Positions 1 to 8,740 are shown, counted from the stretch's first letter. The stretch: DNA of 64,000 nt from Phytomonospora endophytica (GCF_014202425.1 NZ_JACHGT010000008.1:260646-324645), one strand, 5' to 3'. Notes: a model not told the origin generated them from the letters alone. Translations and numbers: made by a program.

Positions 1-1828
1 TGTAACCGACGTCGGCCAAGGCGTCGTCGGACACGCGCAGCTTCCACTCGCCGTCGGCGGTCTCACCGGACAGGTCGACCTCGAAGACCCGGTCGAGGTT
101 GTCGGCGCTGCCTCCCACGCGGTTGTGCAGGACGAAGGGCGTCCCGTCAGGCGCGATGAGGGTCACGACCAGATCGCCGATGTAGGTGTGGACGATGTGC
201 ACCTCGACGGTCGCGCCGGGCAGGGCCGCCCCCGGGCAGCCGGTGATGGTCACCGGGCTCTCGACCGTGCCGCGGTCGGAGATCGGGTAGTCGGCGTCGT
301 TGGTCCGCGCGCAACTCGCGGGCCGGGCGATGGTCAGCCCGTACGTCGCCGAGCGGCTCCCGAAGAGGCCCTGCGCCTTGACGACAACGGCGTAGGCGCC
401 GCTCGGGGTCGTCGCGGACGTCGTGATCGTCAGCCACGACGACATGCCCGACAGCAGGTACTTCGGCGCGAACTTCGCCGCGGCGCCGGTGGGCAGGCCC
501 GACGCCGACAGGGCCAGCGGCTGCGGGATGCCCGCGGTGGTCTTGGTGCTCACCTTGATCTTCAGGGTTCCGCCGGGGTCGACGGTGCCCGCGTTCGGTG
601 TCACCGCGACCGAGAAGTCCAGCAGCGGCGGGCGGATCGCGCCGAGGTGGAGGAGCCTGTTCGGCGAACCCGTGCCCGCGTCGGTGACGAGGTCGGGGGT
701 CGCGTCGGCGACGAGTGCGTCGCGGATCTGTCGCGGCGTGTAGCCCGGGTGCGCGCCGAGGACGAGGGCGGTGGCGCCGGCGACGTGCGGTGCGGCCATG
801 GACGTGCCGCTGATGGTGTTCGTGGCGTTGTCGGAGGTGGCCCAGGCGGAGGTGATGTTGTGGCCCGGCGCGAAGAGGTCGAGGCACGTGCCGTGGTTCG
901 AGAAACTCGCGCGGGAGTCGTCGGACGCCGTCGCCCCGACGGTCACGGCGTCCGGGGTGCTCGACGGTGAACCGGCGCAGGCGTCGGCGTCGCTGTTGCC
1001 CGCCGCGACGGTGAACGCCACGCCGTCGGCGATCGCGCCGGTGACGGCGTCGTTGGTGGCCTGGTCGTAACCGCCGCCGAGGCTGACGTTGGCGACGGCG
1101 GGCTCACCGGCGTCGTGATCGCCCGCGACCCAGTCGATCCCGGCGATGACACCGGCGTAGGAGCCGCTGCCGCCGCAGTCCAGGACACGCACTCCGACGA
1201 GCGTGACCTCTTTCGCGACGCCGTAGGAGGTGCCGCCGAGTGTTCCCGCGACGTGGGTGCCGTGACCGTTGCAGTCGGCGGCGTCCCCGTCGCCGTCGAC
1301 GGTGTCGATCCCCGAGACCGCCCGGCCGCCGAAGTCGGTGTGCGTCATCCGGATCCCGGTGTCGACGACGTAGGCGCGCACACCCGCGCCCGCGTTCGGG
1401 TAGGTGTAGGAGTTGTCGAGCGGCAGGTTCCGCTGGTCGACGCGGTCGAGTCCCCACGACGGGGTCGGCGACTGGGTCCCGGTCAGGCCGACCGTGCGGT
1501 TCTGCTCGACGTAGGCGACGGCCGGGTCGGCGGCGAGCCGGGCGGCGTCGGCCTCGGACATGGTGGCGCTGAAACCGTTCAGCGCGTGGGTGTAGACGTC
1601 GTCGACGTCGGCGCCGTAGCTCCCGGCGAGGGAGTGCGCCTCGGTCGTCGTCACGTCGTGCAGCACGACGATGTAGGACCCGGCGATCGCCGTGGCCGCG
1701 CCGGAATGCCTGATCTCACCGGTCTCCGGTGCCGCCGGGGCGGGTGACGCGAAGCCGCCGATCGCGGCGGCCAGGACGGCGGCGGCGACGACGGTCCGCC
1801 GGGCAACGGTTAAAGGGCTGGGGTGCAT
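1..1828 (-). CDS. Secreted subtilisin-like serine protease (S8), C-terminus cut by window edge
   Basis: Exported protease preproprotein; 609 residues are visible and the reading frame runs off the window start. A signal peptide (about 1-33, ending SPAPAA) is followed by an inhibitor I9-type propeptide (about 51-115). The S8 catalytic domain has Asp156 (VVDTGIR), His189 (NGHGTHVAG), Asn278 (AAGN) and Ser343 (GTSMAAPHVAG). An Ig-like stretch follows, then a proprotein-convertase P-type beta domain (from about residue 507) that continues outside the window. The ATG is preceded by AAGGAG at good spacing. The product is probably released outside the cell to degrade protein; the substrate is unknown. 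The promoter should lie in 1829-2061, where I see no other gene. Confidence 0.93.
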   Translation of the reverse strand, partial: MHPSPLTVARRTVVAAAVLAAAIGGFASPAPAAPETGEIRHSGAATAIAGSYIVVLHDVTTTEAHSLAGSYGADVDDVYTHALNGFSATMSEADAARLAADPAVAYVEQNRTVGLTGTQSPTPSWGLDRVDQRNLPLDNSYTYPNAGAGVRAYVVDTGIRMTHTDFGGRAVSGIDTVDGDGDAADCNGHGTHVAGTLGGTSYGVAKEVTLVGVRVLDCGGSGSYAGVIAGIDWVAGDHDAGEPAVANVSLGGGYDQATNDAVTGAIADGVAFTVAAGNSDADACAGSPSSTPDAVTVGATASDDSRASFSNHGTCLDLFAPGHNITSAWATSDNATNTISGTSMAAPHVAGATALVLGAHPGYTPRQIRDALVADATPDLVTDAGTGSPNRLLHLGAIRPPLLDFSVAVTPNAGTVDPGGTLKIKVSTKTTAGIPQPLALSASGLPTGAAAKFAPKYLLSGMSSWLTITTSATTPSGAYAVVVKAQGLFGSRSATYGLTIARPASCARTNDADYPISDRGTVESPVTITGCPGAALPGATVEVHIVHTYIGDLVVTLIAPDGTPFVLHNRVGGSADNLDRVFEVDLSGETADGEWKLRVSDDALADVGY

Positions 1829-2061
1829 GGCTTCTCCTTGAGGGTTTCGGGCATGCGGGGACCACGACGCGGCGCGCTGGATGTTCGTGGATCCGCTCGG
1901 GCAGGGCGGGTCGCGCGCGGCAGGCGACCGTCGCGACGTTCGAAACGGGCGCTCACGGGCCCGTGGACGAAGAGTCGCCCAGTGCTCGCACAGGGTCAAG
2001 GAAAGCGTCGGATAATTGGCGGAAGTGCTGGTGGGTCGCACATTCGAGTGCGTCGAGGGTC

Positions 2062-2862
2062 CTACGTCGACTCGCGGCGGTGATCGGGGTCCGTCGCCCG
2101 ATCCAGCAATACCGCGTCGTGTGCGTTGACGATGAGCAGGCCGGGATCGCCGCGGCCGTGGAGCTCGGCCAGCGCCTCGTGGTTGGCGCGCACGCGTTTC
2201 CAGTCGTGGGCGACCAGGCGCTCCTGCAGGCCCAGCAGCGTCGGCTGGCGTCGTCCACTAAGGACATTGTGGTGGTAGAAGGCGTCGCCGGCGTGCAGGA
2301 TCAGGCCGACGCCGGTGTCGACCGCCACGGCCGCGTGCCCGCGCGTGTGTCCGGGCAACGGGATCAGGGCGATGTCGGCGCCGATGCCGTCGAGCGGGCG
2401 GACGGCCGCGAATCCGCGCCAGGTGTCGCCGGTCGGCTCGTAGGTGGTGACCCGGGGTTCGGGACCCGGGCCGGCCGGGTGGTAGCGGCTGCGTTCGAGG
2501 AGCGTGCGCCGGGTGTCCGCGGCGGCCCGTTCGCCCGCGGTGACGTGGATCCGGGCGCGCGGGAAGTCGGCGGCACCGCCGATGTGGTCGAAGTCGAGGT
2601 GGGTCACGACGATGTGCGCGACGTCGGCGGGGTCGAGCCCCAGCCGCTCGATCCGGCGGACGGCGGTTCCGCCGGGATCCAGTGCCGGGCGGGCGATGTG
2701 GCGGTAGGGGCCGATGCGGCCTCGCGGATCGGCGATGTCGGCGAGGCCGATGCCGCTGTCGACGAGGATCAGCTCGCGCCCGGTCTCCACGAGCAGGACG
2801 TGGGTGACGAGGCGGGTGCGCGCGAGGCGCATCGTGCCGCAGTTGAGGTGGTGGACGCGCAT
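2062..2862 (-). CDS. Metallo-beta-lactamase-fold hydrolase (lactonase-like)
   Basis: A 266-residue cytoplasmic MBL-fold protein. The metal-binding motif THLDFDHIGG (about residues 87-96) and later conserved His/Asp (LPGHTRGHA, HAGDAFYHHN) indicate a two-metal hydrolase. The overall pattern resembles N-acyl-homoserine-lactonase-type enzymes, but the substrate cannot be read from sequence. Its ATG overlaps the TGA of the upstream SnoaL gene (ATGA), so the two are translationally coupled. Both probably answer to the divergent TetR gene at 3527. Confidence 0.85.
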   Translation of the reverse strand: MRVHHLNCGTMRLARTRLVTHVLLVETGRELILVDSGIGLADIADPRGRIGPYRHIARPALDPGGTAVRRIERLGLDPADVAHIVVTHLDFDHIGGAADFPRARIHVTAGERAAADTRRTLLERSRYHPAGPGPEPRVTTYEPTGDTWRGFAAVRPLDGIGADIALIPLPGHTRGHAAVAVDTGVGLILHAGDAFYHHNVLSGRRQPTLLGLQERLVAHDWKRVRANHEALAELHGRGDPGLLIVNAHDAVLLDRATDPDHRREST

Positions 2863-3422
2863 CAGGTGGCGAGGTCGCTCGGGGGCGTCGTGGTCAGCAG
2901 GCGCGGATCGGGCTCGCCGGAAAGGCTCGCCAGACCGCGCAAGGCGCGCAGGGCGGTCAGCCAGGTCCTCGGGCGCTTGACGGAGACGCCGCCGAGGAGC
3001 TGCTTGAGCATCGTGAGACTGTCGAAGTAGACGCGCTCGCAGACGAGCCGTTCGTCATCGTCGAAGATGAAGTAGCCGGTCATCCGCACCCGGAACGGCC
3101 GCCCGGTCGCCGGAATCCCGCCCAGCGGGCCGCGATGTGTTCCCTGAAGCCAGAACTCGACGATGACGGCGTCGGCGCTGTGCCGCAGCTCGATGATCTC
3201 GTGGTGCTGGTCGGGGAACGCCGTCCGCGTATCGCGGTAGTAGCCGCGGACCGCCGAGTCTCCATCATGGACGGTGAGCGTGGGGACGATCTCGTAGTGT
3301 GGGTGGGGGAACGTCGACAGGACGTCGTCCCACTGCTGGACGACCTCGTCGCGGAAGTGGTCGAGGACGAGCCGCTCGCGGGCGCGCAGCACCTCGGCGT
3401 CGGGAATGGCTAAGCGGTGCAA
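2862..3422 (-). CDS. SnoaL/NTF2-like (ester cyclase-type) protein
   Basis: About 186 residues with the alpha+beta cone pattern of SnoaL-like proteins (HYEIVPTLTVHDGD, FPDQHHEIIELRHSADAVIVEFWLQGTHRG). I chose the TTG at 3422 because GAGGTGG sits six bases before it. Longer readings would run through the operator region. A GTG four codons upstream is the alternative. First gene of a two-gene operon with the MBL hydrolase. Such proteins bind or turn over small hydrophobic molecules; the ligand is unknown. Confidence 0.75.
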   Translation of the reverse strand: MHRLAIPDAEVLRARERLVLDHFRDEVVQQWDDVLSTFPHPHYEIVPTLTVHDGDSAVRGYYRDTRTAFPDQHHEIIELRHSADAVIVEFWLQGTHRGPLGGIPATGRPFRVRMTGYFIFDDDERLVCERVYFDSLTMLKQLLGGVSVKRPRTWLTALRALRGLASLSGEPDPRLLTTTPPSDLAT

Positions 3423-3450
3423 GGGATCCACCTCATCGTCGGCGTGGATT

Positions 3451-3498
3451 ACCCACGCTGTGGGTTTTCTGCGCCGAACCTTAATCCACACCGTGGGT
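3451..3498. promoter_or_regulatory. Two palindromic operators for the divergent TetR regulator
   Basis: ACCCACGCTGTGGGT (3451-3465) is a perfect inverted repeat of ACCCAC with a 3-base spacer. A second copy, ATCCACACCGTGGGT (3484-3498), differs at one position. The centres are 33 bp apart, about three helical turns, so dimers would bind the same face. They lie between the SnoaL start and the TetR start and probably mediate autorepression and control of the divergent operon. Confidence 0.75.
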
Positions 3499-3526
3499 TT
3501 CGGGCAAGGGCGGGCATGATGGCCGG

Positions 3527-4219
3527 GTGACCCCATCGAGGACCCGCCCGCGAGGACGGCCGCCGAAGGGATCGACCGCGCTCACCCGCGCGGCGATCCT
3601 CGCCGCGGCCGTCGCCGTCATCGACACCGACGGCGTCGAGGCCGTGAGCATGCGCGCGGTCGCCGCCCGCCTCGGCGTCGACGCCAAGAGCCTCTACCAC
3701 CACGTCGACGGCAAGGACGGCCTGCTCGACGCCGTCGCCGAGCACGTCCTCGCCGGGTTCACGATCCCCGCGCCGACCGGCTCGCTCCGCGTCGACCTGC
3801 TCGCCCTCGCCCGCGACTTCCGCCGCGACGCCCTCGCCCACTCCCGCGCCGCCGCCCTCGTGCTCACCCGCCAGGCCGAGTCACCGGCCGCGCTGGCACC
3901 GGTCGAAGCGGTCCTGGAAACCCTGCGTGGCGCGGGTTTCCCGCCCGGGGAGTCGGTGCGTCTGCTGCGATCCCTGCTGGCACTGGTGATCGGGACGCTC
4001 CTGCGTGAGGTCGACGCCGGCCCGACCTTCGGAGTCGGTGACATCGAAGGGATCGGGCGCCGCCGGGCGGCCCTGGAGGAGTCCGGTTTCGCGCGGCTCG
4101 CCGAGGCCGCGACGGAACTGGCGCGCTGCGACCACGAGCGCGAGTTCGAGTTCGCGCTCGGACTGATGGTGGACGCGGTCGTGCTGAGGGCCGAGACGCG
4201 ACAGGGCTCCGGACCGTGA
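3527..4219 (+). CDS. TetR-family transcriptional regulator (TetR_C_1 type)
   Basis: 230 residues. The N-terminal helix-turn-helix (about 22-66: AAAVAVIDTDGVEAVSMRAV, LGVDAKSLYHHV) follows a basic leader, RTRPRGRPPKG. The C-terminal ligand-binding half resembles the TetR class C domain (LLALARDFRRDALAHSRAA). GTG start. It lies divergent to the SnoaL-MBL operon with two matching palindromes between them, so it probably represses both transcripts until a small ligand binds. The ligand is unknown. Confidence 0.88.
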   Translation: MTPSRTRPRGRPPKGSTALTRAAILAAAVAVIDTDGVEAVSMRAVAARLGVDAKSLYHHVDGKDGLLDAVAEHVLAGFTIPAPTGSLRVDLLALARDFRRDALAHSRAAALVLTRQAESPAALAPVEAVLETLRGAGFPPGESVRLLRSLLALVIGTLLREVDAGPTFGVGDIEGIGRRRAALEESGFARLAEAATELARCDHEREFEFALGLMVDAVVLRAETRQGSGP

Positions 4220-4242
4220 ACCCACCGCCGACGGGGGTGTCC

Positions 4243-4875
4243 TCAGCCGCCCAGTACGCCCCGCGCGTAGCCCGCCGACACCGCCGCCGCGCGGTCGTTC
4301 ACGCCGAACTTCGCATAGATGTGCAGCAGGTGCGTCTTGACCGTCGCCTCGCTGATGAACAGCGCGGCGGCGACCGCGCGGTTGGAGTTCCCGCCCGCCA
4401 CCAGTTCCAGCACCTCGCGCTCACGGGCGCTGAGGGCCGACGGCGAGCCGGTCCGGAGCCGGCCGATCACGCGCGCGGCGACGCTCGGGGAGAGCACGCT
4501 CTCGCCTTTGGCCGCCGCGCGGACGGCGGTGAAGAGATCCTGACGCGGGGTGTCCTTGAGCAGGTAGCCGACCGCACCGGCCTCGATCGCGGGGATCACG
4601 TCGGCGTCGGCGTCGTAGGTGGTGAGCACGAGGACGGGCGTGGTGGGATGGAGTCGGCGGATCCGCCGGATCAGTACCGCCCCGGAGGGTTCGGGCATGC
4701 GCAGGTCGGTCAGGACGACGTCGACCTCGGTGTTGGCCAGCAGGGTCAGCGCCTCGGCGCCGCCGGCGGCTTCGCCGACGACCTCGAAATCGGCCTGGGT
4801 CGCGAGCATGCCGCGCAGGCCGTCGCGGACGACGGGATGGTCGTCGGCGATCAGGAGACGCAGCGGCGGCGTCAC
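4243..4875 (-). CDS. NarL/LuxR-type response regulator
   Basis: 210 residues. Receiver domain about 5-120 with acidic pocket DD (IADDHP), phosphoacceptor Asp in VLTDLRMPE, conserved Thr (LTTYD) and Lys (LLKD). C-terminal LuxR helix-turn-helix about 145-205 (LSAREREVLELVAGG, FISEATVKTHLLHIYAKFGV). The GTG start overlaps the TGA of the histidine-kinase remnant (GTGA), as expected for a former two-component operon. The kinase is broken, so this regulator is effectively an orphan here. Confidence 0.9.
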   Translation of the reverse strand: MTPPLRLLIADDHPVVRDGLRGMLATQADFEVVGEAAGGAEALTLLANTEVDVVLTDLRMPEPSGAVLIRRIRRLHPTTPVLVLTTYDADADVIPAIEAGAVGYLLKDTPRQDLFTAVRAAAKGESVLSPSVAARVIGRLRTGSPSALSAREREVLELVAGGNSNRAVAAALFISEATVKTHLLHIYAKFGVNDRAAAVSAGYARGVLGG

Positions 4876-5350
4876 AAGGCGACCCCGGTGAGCGGGATGC
4901 TGACGCTGACGGCGGTTCCGTTGCCGGGCGACGATTCCACCCGTACGTCGCCGCCGAGCGAGTGTGCGCGCTGGCGCATCGCCTTGAGGCCGAAGCCCCC
5001 GGTGACGGTGGCGGTGAAGCCGCGGCCGTCGTCGCGGATGTCGAGCACGACCAGGTCCTCCATGTACGAGAGTGTGACGCCGAGCTGGGCGGCACCGGCG
5101 TGCCGGGCGGCGTTGGACAGTCCTTCCTGACAGGCGCGCAGGACGGCCTCGTCGACGTCGGCGGGCAGCGCCCGCGGTGTCCCGGTGACGGCGAAGGCGG
5201 CGGCGGTGTCGTGCCGCAGCCGCCAGGTCTCGACCTGGGCGGCCAGCGCGCCAGGTCCTTGGCGATGCCGAGCCGGCGACTGTCCGATGTGGGCTCCGCC
5301 TCGGCCGTCTCCAGCTGGGTGACGATGCCGACGCCTGTTCGGAGACTCCA
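4872..5350 (-). pseudogene. Decayed sensor histidine kinase (only the ATPase half left)
   Basis: The last ~110 codons encode a good HATPase_c domain: N box EGLSNAARHAG, G1 DDGRGF, G2 GFGLKAMRQRAHSLGG and NGTAVSVSIPL. Upstream the frame breaks near 5250. A DHp-like piece (GIVTQLETAEAEP, SRRLGIAKDLA) is in another frame, and the usual 50-60 residues joining it to ALAAQVETWRL are missing. No sensor or membrane segments are found before 5350, where strong palindromes begin. I read this as internal deletion with frameshift plus loss of the N-terminus. Confidence 0.75.
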
Positions 5351-5378
5351 TCGTGGAATTCCGGCGGCCCGCCCGAAT

Positions 5379-5447
5379 CGGCCCGCCGGTCGACCGGCGG
5401 GCCGACCGCGGTGGACGCGCGCATCCGCCGATCGGTGGATGCGCGCG
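5379..5447. repeat. Two adjacent long palindromes at the broken kinase end
   Basis: 5379-5404 is a perfect 26-bp palindrome centred on GGTCGACC. 5416-5447 is a 32-bp palindrome centred on CGATCG with one T/G mismatch pair. They lie between the truncated kinase and the convergent-side VOC gene. They could act as a terminator, or could mark the deletion that removed the kinase N-terminus. Confidence 0.6.
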
Positions 5448-5488
5448 CCGAGCTCGGCCGGGTGGGCTACGGGTCGAGGTCGTCGCCG

Positions 5489-5884
5489 TCAGAGCTCGGC
5501 GTAGAGCGCGACACCGTTCCCGTCGGGATCGAGGACGAGGGAGAAGCGGCGTCCCCAGGGAGCGTCGTAGGGCTCGACGGAACCCTTGACGCCGGAGGCG
5601 ACGAGCTCGGCGTAGAGCCTGTCCACCTCGGCGGGCGAGCCGCAGTCGAAGGCGACGGTCATGGCCGGGCCGTTGGTGGCGGGCAGGTAGCTGGAGCCGT
5701 CGCCCTGGATCATGGCGAGGTCGTCCCAGACGAGCTCGACGCCGTTGCCCAGGTCGTAGTGGACGGACTCCTCGGTGTCGGCCTCGGCGGGGATGTCGAA
5801 ACCGATCCTGCGGTAGAAGGCGAGGGACGCGGCCATGTCGGCGACGATGAACTCGACGGCGGTCATCTTGTAGCGGGGTGGCAT
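5489..5884 (-). CDS. VOC (glyoxalase/bleomycin-resistance fold) protein
   Basis: 131 residues with the paired beta-alpha-beta-beta-beta modules of the VOC superfamily: VEFIVADMAASLAFYRRIGF at the start and FSLVLDPDGNGVALYAEL at the end. The typical metal-site glutamate near the C-terminus is not obvious, so an enzymatic or a binding role are both possible. ATG at 5884; an internal ATG at 5866 is an alternative. Confidence 0.8.
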   Translation of the reverse strand: MPPRYKMTAVEFIVADMAASLAFYRRIGFDIPAEADTEESVHYDLGNGVELVWDDLAMIQGDGSSYLPATNGPAMTVAFDCGSPAEVDRLYAELVASGVKGSVEPYDAPWGRRFSLVLDPDGNGVALYAEL

Positions 5885-5980
5885 GGCGACAGCCTAGGTA
5901 AAGATCATCTCGGTTTGTTAACGATGCGCCGGGGCGGGCGCCGATGCCGCGTCGGCGGGGGCGTGCGAGAGAGTGCCGGT

Positions 5981-6436
5981 ATGGCTTGGTACACGATCGA
6001 GCACGCCTGCGGGCATGTGGTGGAGCGGCGGCTGAACGGTACGAAGGTGCTCGGTGAGCGGGAGGCGGCCGCCGAGCGGCTCGCGGAGGGACCGTGCCGT
6101 GACTGCCGTCGGCGGGAAAGGGACGCGGCGGCGGTCGAGGCGATGGCCGCGGCGGAGGACGCGGGCGACTGGCCGGTGCTCACCGGCGGCGAGCGGCAGG
6201 TGGAGTCGGCGCGGCGGATCCGGCACGAGGCGGCCGAGCAGGTCCGGAGCTGGGAGCACGGCGTGGATCCGGAGCGGGCGGAGGTGGTGGTCCCGCTGCT
6301 GCTGAGGGCGGTGGCGCGGCGGGACGCGGCGGCGTGGTGGAACGACCGGCGCGGAACCGACTGGACACGGACCCTGCGAGCGGAGCTGACCGCCGCCGAG
6401 CTGGAGCGGGTGGAGGGCTGGACGCGGGAGACGTGA
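5981..6436 (+). CDS. Small hypothetical protein with Cys/His metal-site-like motif
   Basis: 151 residues, not recognised. The N-terminus has HACGH (residues 8-12) and later CRDC, a spacing that could bind zinc. The rest is Arg/Glu/Ala-rich and probably helical (AAERLAEGPCRDC, RRERDAAAVEAMAAAEDAG), with a Trp-rich C-terminal part (AAWWNDRRGTDWTRTL). It resembles small actinobacterial proteins made of a CGH...C..C knuckle plus helices. Function unknown. Confidence 0.7.
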   Translation: MAWYTIEHACGHVVERRLNGTKVLGEREAAAERLAEGPCRDCRRRERDAAAVEAMAAAEDAGDWPVLTGGERQVESARRIRHEAAEQVRSWEHGVDPERAEVVVPLLLRAVARRDAAAWWNDRRGTDWTRTLRAELTAAELERVEGWTRET

Positions 6437-6439
6437 TCC

Positions 6440-7228
6440 CTACGGTCCGTGCGAGGCGGTGAGGAAGTCGAGGACGAGCGGACTCGCCTCGGCGCGGAAC
6501 TCCTCGAAGTAGGCGTGCCTGGCGCCGGGGATCAGCCGCAGCAGAGCGCCGGGGATGCGGTCGGCGAGGAGCGGTGCGTTGGCCACGGGGTTGAGCAGGT
6601 CGTCGGTGCCGTGGACGACCAGGGTGGGCGCGCCGATGCCCGGCAGGAGGTCCCAGGCGTCGTGCCGGTTGCTGGCGGCCAGATGGTGCCGCCGGGAGTG
6701 GGCGGGCATGTCCGGGTCGCCCAGGGTGTGGTGCGGGCCGGGGTGGCCGGCGAGCCAGCCGGGCGTGTACATCAGCTCCAGCAGGGCCCGCCGGACCGTT
6801 TCGGGTTCGGGCCGGGCGAGGGAACGGCGGACGTCCATGCCGCGCTCGACGCCGTGCGGGCCGCCGGGCGAGGTGCAGCCGAGGACCAGGGCGCGCACCC
6901 GGCCGGGGTGACGGGCGGCGAGCTGCTGGGCGACGCGGCCGCCCATGGAGGTGCCGTAGACGTCGGCGCGGTCGATGCCGAGCTCGTCGAGGACGGCGAC
7001 GACGTCGTCGGCGAACAGCTCGGTGCTGTGCGGACTGTCGGGCTTGCCGCTGGCGCCGGTGCCCCGGTAGTCGAGGGCGAGGGTGGCGCGAGCGGGGTGG
7101 AAGTCGCCCCGGACGGCGTCCCACCAGCGGTGGTCGTTCGCCTGGCCGGCCAGCAGGACCAGCGGCTCACCGGTGCCGCGGAGGCTGTAGGCGATGCGGG
7201 TCCCGTCGGGTGCTGTCGCATGGGTCAT
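6440..7228 (-). CDS. Alpha/beta hydrolase
   Basis: 262 residues from ATG at 7228 (MTHATAPDGTRIAY). The oxyanion segment is followed by YRGTGASGKPD, the nucleophile elbow GTSMGGRVA (Ser nucleophile), an acid in VHGTDDLLNP and the terminal His in GARHAYFEEF. A complete Ser-Asp-His triad fits an esterase or peptidase/lactonase of the alpha/beta fold; the substrate is unknown. It lies convergent to the preceding small gene with a 3-base gap. Confidence 0.88.
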   Translation of the reverse strand: MTHATAPDGTRIAYSLRGTGEPLVLLAGQANDHRWWDAVRGDFHPARATLALDYRGTGASGKPDSPHSTELFADDVVAVLDELGIDRADVYGTSMGGRVAQQLAARHPGRVRALVLGCTSPGGPHGVERGMDVRRSLARPEPETVRRALLELMYTPGWLAGHPGPHHTLGDPDMPAHSRRHHLAASNRHDAWDLLPGIGAPTLVVHGTDDLLNPVANAPLLADRIPGALLRLIPGARHAYFEEFRAEASPLVLDFLTASHGP

Positions 7229-7279
7229 CAGCGGGGAGATTACGCGTCCGCCGAGGGCTCCGGGTGGCGCCGCCACCCG

Positions 7280-8740
7280 TCACCCGGTGAGCCACACCTG
7301 CTCGTCCCCCGTGCCGCAGGACGCGAGGCCGGGGCTCTGGTAGACCCTCGACTCGTCCTTCTTGCCCTTGCCGTGACCGTTCCCCTTACCCTTGCCGTGC
7401 CCCTTGCCCTCGCCCGTAGCGTCGACCTCGTCCTGGGTCGTTTCGGCCACCGACAGGCAGCGGCCGGCGTACGTCGTGCTCTCCATGCGCCAACGGTCGC
7501 GCCCCTCATCGGCGCCGAGCCACGTGACGGCCCAGCCCTCGGTCCGGTCGCAGGCCCTGGCCTCGATCCGGGCCTCCGCCGCGGCGAGGCAGCGGCGCTC
7601 GCCGTCCTCGTCGAGGGCGAGGAGGTACGTGCCGTCGGCGCCGGAGAAGCTGATCGTCGCGGCCGGACCGCAGTCGGCGAGCCGCACCTCGGACTCCACG
7701 TCGAGGCACTGCCCCGTGGAGGCGCTGGTGACGCGCGAGTCGGTGGGGGTGGGCGGCACGTCGGTGGTGCCGGCGACGGTCGTGCCGGACGCGGTGGCGT
7801 CGGCGTCTTCGGTGTTCGGCGGGGTGGCGATCCTCCACACGACCAGCGCGGCGACGACGACCAGCGCGGCCGCGGCGATCGCACCGGTGCGCAGGCGGTG
7901 TGTTCCCGCCGGTGACGCGTCGTCCCGGCAGGCCGCGGCGAACGCGGCCGCCGACGCGTACCTCCGCTCGGGTTCCTTGGCCAGCGCCTTGCTCACCACC
8001 GTGGCCGCGGCCGCGGGGACCTCAAGGGGAAGCGGCGGAGGCGGTCGCAGGAGATGCCCGGCGACGATCGCGGCGGTCGACTCCCCGTTGAAGGGCGCCT
8101 CACCGGCGAGGCATTCGTGGGCGACCACGCCCAGCGCGTAGATGTCGGCGGAAGGGCCGATCTCCACACCGGAGAGCTGCTCGGGCGCGGCGTACCTGAT
8201 GGTGGCCAGGATGCTCCCGGCGGCGGTGAGCGTCGCCTCGCCCTTGACCCGGGCGACCCCGAAGTCGACGAGCGTGACGCGGTCGTCCTCGCCGACGATG
8301 ATGTTGTCGGGCTTGACGTCCCGGTGCACGATGCCCGCCAGGTGGGCCGCGTCGAGCGCGTCGGCGGCCTGGGCGAGCATCGACATCGCCCGGTCCGGTT
8401 CGAGCCGGCCCTCCTCGTCGAGCAGCGCCGCGAGGGTCACGCCCGGGACGTGCTCCATCACCAGGAAGGCCAGGGGGCGCCCGTCCTCGCCGACGGTCTC
8501 CACGGCGTCGTAGATGCCGACCACCCCCGGCACCCGCAGGGCCGCGACGGTGCGGGCCTCGGCGGCGAAGCGCTCGCGGAAGGTGGCGTCCTGGGCGAGG
8601 CCGGGGCTGAGGATCTTCACGGCGACGACGCGATGCAGCCTGGTGTCCTCGGCCCGCCACACCTCGCCCATGCCACCCGTGGCGATGTGCGCGTCGAGCC
8701 GGTAGCGGCCGACGAGAACCTGACCGGGCAAGGGGGACAT
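7280..8740 (-). CDS. Transmembrane Ser/Thr protein kinase with ricin-like extracellular part
   Basis: 486 residues. Hanks-type kinase about 13-270: Gly loop IATGGMGEVWRAED, Lys42 in VAVKIL, HRDVKPDN (139-146), DFG (159-161), APEQL. One membrane helix at about 286-304 puts residues 305-486 outside. That part has Cys-spaced ricin-B/beta-trefoil-like segments (GQCLDVES, RRCLAAAEAR, GRCLSVAET), suggesting carbohydrate or wall sensing. A Gly/Lys/His tract (about 440-458) interrupts it. ATG at 8740 follows GGAG. It probably autophosphorylates in response to an envelope ligand. Confidence 0.9.
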   Translation of the reverse strand: MSPLPGQVLVGRYRLDAHIATGGMGEVWRAEDTRLHRVVAVKILSPGLAQDATFRERFAAEARTVAALRVPGVVGIYDAVETVGEDGRPLAFLVMEHVPGVTLAALLDEEGRLEPDRAMSMLAQAADALDAAHLAGIVHRDVKPDNIIVGEDDRVTLVDFGVARVKGEATLTAAGSILATIRYAAPEQLSGVEIGPSADIYALGVVAHECLAGEAPFNGESTAAIVAGHLLRPPPPLPLEVPAAAATVVSKALAKEPERRYASAAAFAAACRDDASPAGTHRLRTGAIAAAALVVVAALVVWRIATPPNTEDADATASGTTVAGTTDVPPTPTDSRVTSASTGQCLDVESEVRLADCGPAATISFSGADGTYLLALDEDGERRCLAAAEARIEARACDRTEGWAVTWLGADEGRDRWRMESTTYAGRCLSVAETTQDEVDATGEGKGHGKGKGNGHGKGKKDESRVYQSPGLASCGTGDEQVWLTG

